Positions 8,324 to 15,600 of a DNA stretch of 64,000 bases are shown piece by piece. Each line of letters starts with the position of its first letter. Position 1 is the stretch's first letter. The notes under the pieces were generated by a model. The model was not told the origin of the DNA. It made no database searches and saw nothing but the letters and a program-made list of their open reading frames with translations. The position numbers and the translations under genes are program-made. Source of the DNA: JAZKDW01 sp040387375 (lineage in GTDB: Bacteria; Pseudomonadota; Gammaproteobacteria; Burkholderiales; Burkholderiaceae_D); NCBI GenBank assembly GCA_040387375.1, contig JAZKDW010000011.1:97252-161251 (forward strand), read 5' to 3'.

Positions 8324-9031
8324 TCAAATCAGGCCTGCGGCTTCCGGATCGCCGGCCGTAAGGTATTCCCACATCCGTTCATAGATCCGTCCGGTGCCGA
8401 CCGCGCGCATGAGCGCTTCCTCTGGCGACAGCACGGGTCCGCTTTCTGCCAGGCCCGCGCTGCGCAACTGCAGTTCAATCCGGGCTGCGTCTTCCAGATA
8501 CCAGGTCAGGACAACTGCCTGTTCGAGCGTGGGCGCAGCAACCACCGCGCCATTGCCGCGCATGACCACCGCCGGCTGTGTGCCCAGCGTCTGCGCCACC
8601 CCCGCCGCCTGTGCTTCGGTACGCACCAGTTGCGGATCGTCCCAGAGCGGGACGCCGGGCGAAAAATAGGAACCCATGCCATGCCGCGGACTGGGTGTCA
8701 CGCGGGCGGCGGAAAGCGTCATCACATCGCGCGGCATGCTGCGCACGATGCCGCCGATGTCGGGCCGGCTGCGATAAATCTGCTGATGAATCCGCACCTC
8801 GCCCAGCACACCATCCGGCAGATCGCCATGGACAGCAACGACCGTGCCGTCTTCAAGAGGCGCGATCAGGCTCATCGGCCTGGCGGCGCAGACCAGGAAC
8901 CGCTCTGCATCAAGACGCATGCTGCAATGGCCATAGGCGTGCACCAGGTTGGCCCTTGCCAGCGCCCGCGCCGCAACACGCACGAGGCACTGCTGACGCG
9001 CGTCGGTTTTTGTGGAAACTGTTGCCGTCAT
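8324..9031 (-). CDS. Class II aldolase/adducin-fold protein, probable 2-hydroxy-3-carboxymuconate semialdehyde decarboxylase (DhbB/CmtD-like)
   Basis: A 235-aa protein of the class II aldolase/adducin fold. Visible landmarks are ANLVHAYGHCSMRL (residues 28-40), GEVRIHQQIYRSRPDIGGIV (77-96), and MRGNGAVVAAPTLEQAV (157-173) followed by a YLEDAARIELQL helix. Compared with fuculose-phosphate aldolases, Glu78 is kept but the three zinc histidines appear replaced by Arg97, Met99 and Asn160. Its start overlaps the dioxygenase stop as ATGA, so translation is coupled. From established knowledge, aldolase-II-fold decarboxylases follow 3,4-dihydroxylated ring acids in p-cumate and 2,3-dihydroxybenzoate pathways. 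The decarboxylase role here is inferred from that context. Confidence 0.75.
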   Translation of the reverse strand: MTATVSTKTDARQQCLVRVAARALARANLVHAYGHCSMRLDAERFLVCAARPMSLIAPLEDGTVVAVHGDLPDGVLGEVRIHQQIYRSRPDIGGIVRSMPRDVMTLSAARVTPSPRHGMGSYFSPGVPLWDDPQLVRTEAQAAGVAQTLGTQPAVVMRGNGAVVAAPTLEQAVVLTWYLEDAARIELQLRSAGLAESGPVLSPEEALMRAVGTGRIYERMWEYLTAGDPEAAGLI

Positions 9032-9891
9032 TTCTTGAATTCCGGAATATCGGGCTTGGATCCCCACATGCAGAATGAGGAATTCGTGCTGGGAAAATTG
9101 CGCGGCCGGTAGGTTTTTTCTTCTTCCGCGGTGATCAGGCGCACGCCGGTCGAGTACTCGAAGATCATGCCGTCCGGGCCGTCGAAGTAAAGGAATCGCG
9201 CGCCGGATGTCGGATGCCGGCCAGGGCCGAAGCGGATCGGAATGCCACGCTCGACCAGGATGTAATAGGCGCGCATGACATCATCGATGCTCTCCACCTG
9301 ATGATTGATGTGCTGGACACCGGCGAAGGTCGACGGAAACAGCGCAATCTTGTGATGGACCTCGTCGATGCGCAACAACGGCGCCTCGCCGATCCTGTCG
9401 CTCACCCTGGCGCCGAGCAGCCCGGTCCAGAAAGCCTCGTCGCGCCGGGCATCCAGCGTGCGCAAGCCGATGTGGCTGAAGCCGGTAATGCCGGCGTCGC
9501 GCGAGGGGAAATAGCGGCGGCCGCTGTACTGCGCTGCATACACGAGGTCAATGCTGTTGCCGGACAAGTCCTTGAAATTGATGAGGTCGCGCGCGCAGCG
9601 CTCTTCCGCTTCATTGGCAGTACCGCGCGTGACCCGGCATCCGTTTTTCTCGAGCAGATCGGCGGCGCGATCCAGCTCTTCCTGCGTATCGACTTCGAAA
9701 GCGGAAGTCTGGTCGCGCGGGTCGCCTTCAAAATAGCAAAGCGTGTGGTCGCGGTGATCGGAACGAAAGTAGGCTGTCTTTGCGGTTTTCCGCGCCACTT
9801 CGAGGCCAAGCACATCGGTCGCGAAGCGTACCGATGTTTCGAGATCCTTGGTCCCCAGCCTGACATAACGTATGTCATGCAAATGAATCAT
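9028..9891 (-). CDS. Type I extradiol dioxygenase, probable 2,3-dihydroxybenzoate 3,4-dioxygenase (DhbA-like)
   Basis: A 287-aa two-domain vicinal-oxygen-chelate protein and first gene of the operon. The catalytic C-terminal domain has the iron ligands His140 (GFSHIGL), His197 (HINHQVESIDDV) and Glu245 (MIFEYSTG), plus the acid/base His226 in GPGRHPTSG. It departs slightly from the extradiol signature, having Gly where Asp/Glu/Asn/Thr/Ala is expected before the Pro (YFDGPDG). It should open the ring of a catechol-type substrate next to the hydroxyls. Substrate assignment to 2,3-dihydroxybenzoate is inference from the coupled decarboxylase gene and the downstream 2-hydroxymuconate branch. A catechol, alkyl-catechol or protocatechuate substrate remains possible. 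Confidence 0.8.
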   Translation of the reverse strand: MIHLHDIRYVRLGTKDLETSVRFATDVLGLEVARKTAKTAYFRSDHRDHTLCYFEGDPRDQTSAFEVDTQEELDRAADLLEKNGCRVTRGTANEAEERCARDLINFKDLSGNSIDLVYAAQYSGRRYFPSRDAGITGFSHIGLRTLDARRDEAFWTGLLGARVSDRIGEAPLLRIDEVHHKIALFPSTFAGVQHINHQVESIDDVMRAYYILVERGIPIRFGPGRHPTSGARFLYFDGPDGMIFEYSTGVRLITAEEEKTYRPRNFPSTNSSFCMWGSKPDIPEFKK

Positions 9892-9950
9892 TTTTCATGG
9901 CCTTTCTGGAAAACCTGTCTTGCAGGAAATTGCTCGTAAAAGTGTTATTC

Positions 9951-9979
9951 AGAATAAACATTAAAAATATCGGCGTCAA
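9951..9979 (-). promoter_or_regulatory. Probable sigma70 promoter of the meta-cleavage operon
   Basis: On the minus strand TTGACG (9979-9974) is followed after exactly 17 bp by TATTCT (9956-9951), about 60 bp before the dioxygenase start. The surrounding region is much more AT-rich than its neighbours. The divergent GntR-type regulator probably binds in the same interval. I could not pick out a convincing palindromic operator. Confidence 0.6.
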
Positions 9980-9995
9980 TATTAAATCTCGAGAA

Positions 9996-10024
9996 TTGCG
10001 ATTAATCTTGGTTTAATTTATGAA
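9996..10024 (+). promoter_or_regulatory. Possible promoter of the gntR-type regulator gene
   Basis: TTGCGA (9996-10001), a 17-bp spacer and TATGAA (10019-10024) lie 58 bp before the regulator start. It overlaps the same AT-rich divergent region as the operon promoter, an arrangement that would allow one operator to control both directions. The -10 match is moderate. Confidence 0.35.
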
Positions 10025-10081
10025 TGCGCTTAAAATTCAATGTACAAACTGTCTTCCGGGAAGACGAAAGCCTGACCATCA

Positions 10082-10819
10082 ATGCCCATGCTAGAAAACC
10101 TTGCAAAACCAACATCCGAAAAGCAGCCACAGACATCCAGCACCCTGGTAAAAACTGCTTATGCCCATTTACGGCGCGATATCATCGAGGGACGGCTCGC
10201 GCCCGGATCAAGGTTGCGCGTCGAGCATTTGAAGGATTCGTACGGGTTGGGAGCAGGCACGTTGCGGGAAGCGTTAACCTTGCTGGTATCGGATGCCCTG
10301 GTGGTATCCCACAGCCAGCGCGGCTTCCATGTGACCCCGATTTCCATCTCCGACTTTTTCGATATCACGCAGACTCGGATCGTGCTGGAAACCGATGCGC
10401 TGCGTCAATCGATCAGGGATGGCGATGATGTCTGGGAGGGTCGGGTGATCGCGGCGTTTCATCGGCTCACACGCGCGGAGGAGCGCCTGGCGGACAGCCG
10501 GGTCGAAGGTTTTAATGAGTGGGAAGAGCGCAACCGTGAATTTCATCACGCACTGATCAGCGCCTGCACCTCACGCTGGACGCATCATTTCCTGGGCCTG
10601 CTGTACCAGCAGGCGGAACGTTATCGCCGTCTGGTCGTCACGCGCCAGCCAATTCCGCGCGATGTACATGGCGAGCATCAGATCATCGTCGACGCCACGC
10701 TGAATCGGGACGCAGACCGCGCTGCCGACATATTGGCGCAGCACATCTTGATGACTTACGACGCCGTCAAACAGCTGCCGCCGGATTTATTCGAAGGGGC
10801 GGCCCAGGTGTCGGACTGA
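10082..10819 (+). CDS. GntR family transcriptional regulator (FCD/FadR subfamily), likely regulator of the divergent catabolic operon
   Basis: A 245-aa regulator. The N-terminal winged helix has YAHLRRDIIEGRLAPGSRLRVEHL and the recognition region GAGTLREALTLLVSDALV (residues about 25-90). The C-terminal FCD domain is helical, with metal/ligand histidines in the EFHHALISAC and GEHQIIVDA segments. FCD regulators usually repress aromatic or organic-acid operons until a pathway acid binds. Its divergent position suggests it controls the dioxygenase operon, and the inducer cannot be read from sequence. A second ATG at 10088 is an alternative start. The TGA stop lies in the end of an interspersed repeat, which may have changed the original C-terminus. 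Confidence 0.88.
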   Translation: MPMLENLAKPTSEKQPQTSSTLVKTAYAHLRRDIIEGRLAPGSRLRVEHLKDSYGLGAGTLREALTLLVSDALVVSHSQRGFHVTPISISDFFDITQTRIVLETDALRQSIRDGDDVWEGRVIAAFHRLTRAEERLADSRVEGFNEWEERNREFHHALISACTSRWTHHFLGLLYQQAERYRRLVVTRQPIPRDVHGEHQIIVDATLNRDADRAADILAQHILMTYDAVKQLPPDLFEGAAQVSD

Positions 10820-11035
10820 GCTCGATTTTATCCATTCAGCTCGCATGGCAAAGCGAATCGATAAAACGATCCAGCGAAGGGCGGGGAATGTTTATCAGGT
10901 CGGGGGTGATGCAGCGTGCCTGGAGGGATATCGACGTAGTTCCCGTGCTAGCGGGTTATGGATTCCCGCTTTCGCTGGAATGACGGTAGTGAGAGTGGAG
11001 ATCGTACAAATTACCACCGTCATTCCCGCGCAGGC
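10816..11035. repeat. Interspersed palindromic repeat, copy A, left part (interrupted by the IS element)
   Basis: Begins at the regulator stop (CTGAGCTCGA) and shares its ATCCATTCAGCT and CAAAGCGAATCGAT blocks with copy B at 25223. The inner part has two inverted blocks, GGATTCCCGC ... GGAATGACGGTAGT and ACCGTCATTCCCGC, separated by GTGAGAGTGGAGATCG, which also occurs in copy C at 57120. The IS element at 11036-12553 splits it, and the sequence resumes at 12554. Confidence 0.8.
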
Positions 11036-12553
11036 GCTAACCTATACCCATATCTTTGCAACGCATGTCCTATCGCTGAATCAAAGCGGGTATGAGTTGC
11101 ACGGAAAAAGGAGATGGACATGGTCGCGGCGGCAATGCCAGAGCAAGAGTATTTCATTGGGGAATTTGGAGATAAGCGCTTAAGCAGAACCGGCGCGCTG
11201 TTGTACAGCCGGATGGTAGAGCAGGAAACCGTCTGCCTACGACGATTGGGACGGGACTGGGCAACGGAAAAGCGGTTTGGCCGCTGGTTGCATAATCCGA
11301 ACGTCACCCGACAGGAAATCATCAGAGAAAGCTGCCTGAAAACCGGGAAGTTGGCAACGGGATTGTCGGTGCTGGCCATCCAGGATACGAGCGAGCTGAA
11401 CTATCAAAAGCACAGCAGGCGCAGCGCCGGTTTGGGCAAGGTGGGAAATAACAAGGATGCGGGGCTGTTCATTCACCCGGTCCTGGTGTTGGATGCCCGA
11501 AGTGGGGCGTGCCTGGGTTTGGCGCATCAGCATGCCTGGGTCAGGACCAAGGCCGCCGCGGCCGACTACACGAATTTGCCGATTGAAGAAAAGGAATCGT
11601 GGCGCTGGCTACAGGCAGCGCAAGCGGCCAAAAAATGTCTGGACAAGGCAGAGCAGATTACCATTGTTGGGGACAGGGAAAGTGACATTTACGAAGAATG
11701 GGATCGGATTCCGGACGGCCGCACCCATTTGCTCACGCGCGTATGCCGGGACCGCAAGCTTGCCGACGGCACCAACCTGTTTGACTGGCTGGAGGCGCAG
11801 CCCGCAATGGCCTGTTATGAATTTGAGGTGGCGGCGCGCTCGGCCAATGAGAGTTATGTGTCGGCTGGCGGGCGCAATGGCGGCAGTGGCAAACGCACCG
11901 CCCATCGAGCGCAGATGGAAATTCGCTATGGACAGGTAAGCATTGCGCGGCCAGCCAAAAGCAAGGCGGTCCAGAAAAGCATTACTCTGTGCGTTGTTGA
12001 AGTGCGGGAGCTAGGGCAAAGTGTGGTGGAAGGCGAAGAGCCGGTCCATTGGCGGTTATTGACGACCCATCCAATTCAAGGAGTGGAAGACGCATTGCAA
12101 ATAGTGGACTGGTACCGCCAACGCTGGCAAATCGAGCAGTTGTTTCGCACCCTGAAAAAGCAGGGGCTGGATATGGAATCGAGTCAGGTGGAAGAAGGGG
12201 AAAACCTGATGAAACTGGCTAGCGCGGCACTGCAGGCGGCGGTCCGCACGCTGCAATTGACGGCGGCGCGGGAAGGAAAAACGGATCGTCCTGCGACGGA
12301 TGTGTTCGAGAAGGACGATATTGAGGTGCTGGAAAACCTCCAGCCGCAACTGGAAGGGCGCACGGACAAGCAGAAGAACCCCCACCAGCAGGGAAAGTTG
12401 GCGTGGGCCGCCTGGATCATCGCCCGATTGGGTGGCTGGAAAGGATATGCCAGCCAGGTCAAGCCTGGACCGATCACTATGCTTGAAGGTCTACAACGCT
12501 TTTACGCCATTGCACAGGGCTGGAGACTTGCAAAGATGTGGGTATAGGTTAGC
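11036..12553 (+). mobile_element. IS4-family insertion sequence, 1518 bp, intact
   Basis: The ends are inverted repeats: the left begins GCTAACCTATACCCATATCT (11036) and the right, read inward from 12553, begins GCTAACCTATACCCACATCT. The match runs for 26 bp with one mismatch. An 8-bp direct target duplication GCGCAGGC flanks it at 11028-11035 and 12554-12561. One full-length transposase gene fills the element. Perfect target copies and an intact transposase suggest recent transposition. The target is the arm of an interspersed repeat. Confidence 0.95.
11114..12547 (+). CDS. IS4-family transposase (DDE)
   Basis: A 477-aa transposase. The catalytic triad is visible as Asp91 in LAIQDTSELNY, Asp187 in VGDRESDIYEEW, and Glu341 in YRQRWQIEQLFRTLKKQGLD, the Y-(2)-R-(3)-E-(6)-K signature of the IS4 family. 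An N-terminal segment EFGDKRLSRTGALL and a WLHNPNVT region fit the DNA-binding part of the IS50-like transposases. The first ATG touches the AAGGAG ribosome site, so the in-frame ATG at 11120, six bases after it, is probably the real start. The stop codon lies inside the right terminal repeat. The sequence shows no frameshift or truncation. Confidence 0.95.
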   Translation: MDMVAAAMPEQEYFIGEFGDKRLSRTGALLYSRMVEQETVCLRRLGRDWATEKRFGRWLHNPNVTRQEIIRESCLKTGKLATGLSVLAIQDTSELNYQKHSRRSAGLGKVGNNKDAGLFIHPVLVLDARSGACLGLAHQHAWVRTKAAAADYTNLPIEEKESWRWLQAAQAAKKCLDKAEQITIVGDRESDIYEEWDRIPDGRTHLLTRVCRDRKLADGTNLFDWLEAQPAMACYEFEVAARSANESYVSAGGRNGGSGKRTAHRAQMEIRYGQVSIARPAKSKAVQKSITLCVVEVRELGQSVVEGEEPVHWRLLTTHPIQGVEDALQIVDWYRQRWQIEQLFRTLKKQGLDMESSQVEEGENLMKLASAALQAAVRTLQLTAAREGKTDRPATDVFEKDDIEVLENLQPQLEGRTDKQKNPHQQGKLAWAAWIIARLGGWKGYASQVKPGPITMLEGLQRFYAIAQGWRLAKMWV

Positions 12554-12621
12554 GCGCAGGCGGGAATCCAGGCTGAGCTTGCATCACGATGTCTTCATGC
12601 CGATCCCAACAGGCTTGACCG
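12554..12621. repeat. Interspersed palindromic repeat, copy A, right part
   Basis: Continues the repeat after the IS with GCGGGAATCCAGGCTGAGCT, then TGCATCACGATGTCTTCATG and an AGGCTTGACCG block. The reverse complement of this arm is found nearly unchanged at 57167-57228 in copy C. It stops about 6 bp before the chpA stop codon, lacking the outer end seen in copies B and C. Confidence 0.8.
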
Positions 12622-12626
12622 CGACA

Positions 12627-15600
12627 TCACTCAACCGGCGTCTTCTTGTTGGCAAACTCGCCAACAATCCTGAGCAGATCCGCTTCCTGATAAGGCTTGC
12701 CGAGATATTCGTTGACCCCAAGCTCCATTGCGTAGTTGCGGTGTTTGGTGGCGGTGCGCGACGTGATCATGATGATGGGAACATGACGCGTGCGTTCATC
12801 GCTGCGCACGTTGCGTGTCAGGTCGAAGCCGTCCATGCGCGGCATTTCGATATCGACCAGCATGACGTCAGGCGTGATCGACTGCAATTGCTCCAGCGCG
12901 TCGACCCCGTCTTTTGCCAGCACAACCTGATAACCTTCGCGCGCCAGGAAACGCTGCGTGACACGCCGCACTGTCAATGAATCGTCCACGACCATCACGA
13001 TATGCTGCGTACGCAAGCCTTGCACCGGTTGCGCTTTGGCGACGGCTGCGGTCGGCAAAGCCATCTCGGCAACCGCCCCCATATCACCGGCGGCACCCAT
13101 GCCTTGTGCACGCGGCAGGCGTGCCGTGTTCTGGTTTGTCCGTTGCGCCAGCGGAACCGGGTCAAGAATCAGCACAATATCGCCCGAGCCCATGACGGTG
13201 GCGCCGGCAACACCCACCATGCGCGCCAACTGCGGGCCGATATTCTTCACCACCACCTCGCGGTTGCCGATGACTTCATCGACGTGGATGGCAACACGGT
13301 CATGACCACTCTTCAGGATCACCATCGGAGAATACTGCTGCGCCAATGGCGTGGCGTTCAGGTCGCCCAACAATGTCGACAGGTAGAACATGGGCACCCG
13401 GTTGTTCTGCCAGGTCACGGCACCCTCATTGTAGGCGGCGGCCAGCGGATTTGCCTTCAGTTGCTGCACCTGCTCCACCAATACGGATGGCACTGCATAT
13501 GTCGTGCCGCCGGTAGAAAGAAGAACCACCTGCGTGACCGCCAGCGTCAATGGCAGCTGGATCGTGAATTTCGCGCCCTTGCCCTCCTCGCTGACGATGG
13601 AAATACGGCCGCCGAGCGCAGCCGCTTCGGAACGCACCACATCCATGCCGACACCCCGTCCCGCCAATTCGGTGACTTCATGCGCCGTTGAGAATCCAGG
13701 ATGGAAAATCAGGTCCTTCAATTGTGCATCGGATGTTTCCGAGTCGTCGGTCAGCAAGCCGGTAGCCTTGGCTTTCTGGCGAATCCGGTCGAGATGCAAA
13801 CCCTGGCCATCATCGGAGAATTGAATCACGACTTCATTTCCCTCCTGCCGGATCTCAACCAGCAGCTCACCCGTCTCGCTCTTGCCGGCAGCAAGACGCT
13901 CCTCGGCTGATTCGATGCCATGGACTATCGAATTGCGCAACAAATGCTCGAAGGGGCCAGCCATTTTTTCCAGCACGCTGCGGTCGATCTCCACAGCGCT
14001 GCCGCGAATATCAAGATTGATACGCTTGCCGATTTCCTTGGAAGCCTGGCGCGTAACACGATACAGGCGCTCCGAAATGCTGGCGAACTGCACCATGCGC
14101 ACGCGCATCAGGTCCTGTTGCAGATCGCGCGTCAGACGTCCCTGTGCGCTCAGGTCGATGGTGGCGCCGTCGACGGTCCTGCTCAGATTCTGCTGTACGG
14201 AGGCCACGTCGTTGACGCTCTCGGCCATCATGCGCGTGAGTTCCTGCAAACGTGTGAAGCGATCAAACTCCAGCGGATCGAATTCGCGGTCTACCGAATG
14301 CGCCATCTGCGACGCCATCTGCGATTCCGCCTGAATTTCAATCTCGCGCAACTGGCCGCGCAGGCGCGACACATTTTCAGTCAATTCGGACAAGGATAGT
14401 CGCAGCGTGTCGATTTCCGTTTCCACTCTTGAACGGGAGATCGATACTTCACCCGCCTGGTTTACCAACCGGTCCAGGATGTCGGCCCGTACCCGCACCA
14501 TCGGCACGTTGGCTCCGGAGGGCGCAACACCGCGGACGGAAGCCATGGACTCCAGCGGCGCCGGCGTCACCAGGACATTGCCTGTGACAGCGGCTAACGG
14601 TTTGACAGCGTCACGCGGCTGCGGCGCTTCATGCGGCACGCCGCTTTTCCCGGCGGCTGGGTTGACGGCAGCCGGATTCTGCAACTGATCAAACAGATGC
14701 AAGCCAAGATCGAGACGGCCAAGCAATTCTTCAATCGCGTCCGGCGAATGTGTCGCCGCATGCGTGATCTTCTCGACGCGGCTTTCCATCTCGTGCATAT
14801 GCTGGCCGAGCGCCATCGCCCCTGCCATCCTCGCACTGCCCTTGATGGTGTGTAGCAAACGTAATAGCTGAGGCGCAAAATTCGTTGCGGCAGGCTCCTG
14901 CTTCCACGACCTCAGCAGTAAGCCCATCTGAGGCAAAATATCACTACCCTCTTCGAGGAATACCGGCAGCAAATCCTTGTCAAGGTCATCTTGCGGCGTC
15001 AAGTCCCGCGAGATCATCACTTCTTGCTCTTGTTCCTGCTCCTGCACCGCCAGAGCAGACAACTCTTCCTCTTTGTCATCCGGAGCGGACGAGCCGGGTA
15101 CCGAATCATCGGCCCTTCTCTCCACCAGAAGCGCAAGGTGTTCGGCATCCGCTTCATTGCTCGCCAAAACAGAAGCACGTGTATCGGATTCGATTTTTTT
15201 AGCGCGAATGACAAAATCTTGCCGCAGGCGCTCGAGCTCCCTGACCCGCTGTGGTTCATGCGCCGGCATTTCTCCCAACGCAAACATTTGCAGCATCTGC
15301 TTCACGCACGCCACGCCACGCTCAAGCATGTCGTATTCGGCGGCGGTGACCGGCACAGGTTGGCGCGCCAGGGTTTGCAACACCATTTCAAATGCTTGCG
15401 CTACTTCTTGCAGGGGCTCGAATCCGATGGTGGCGGAACTGCCAGCCAGGGAGTGGGCGGCGTGAACGGCGAGGATATTGACACCGCGTTCCGGTTCGTG
15501 ACGCCACTCCGCCAGGTCATTCGACAAAAGCCGCGATAGCTCATCTGTTTCCGCCAAATAAATATTATGCAAGGGCAGACTGATCTCGATAGAGCCTATG

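Noticed and set aside
10845..11183. Open frame of 112 codons across the repeat and the left IS end
   Set aside because: It is built of repeat and IS sequence, without homology features, and ends inside the transposase gene.
3028..12621. The catabolic operon plus the IS element considered as one transferred island
   Set aside because: The IS is single and separated from the operon by the regulator. No integrase, second IS copy, tRNA or attachment site is visible, so transfer cannot be supported.
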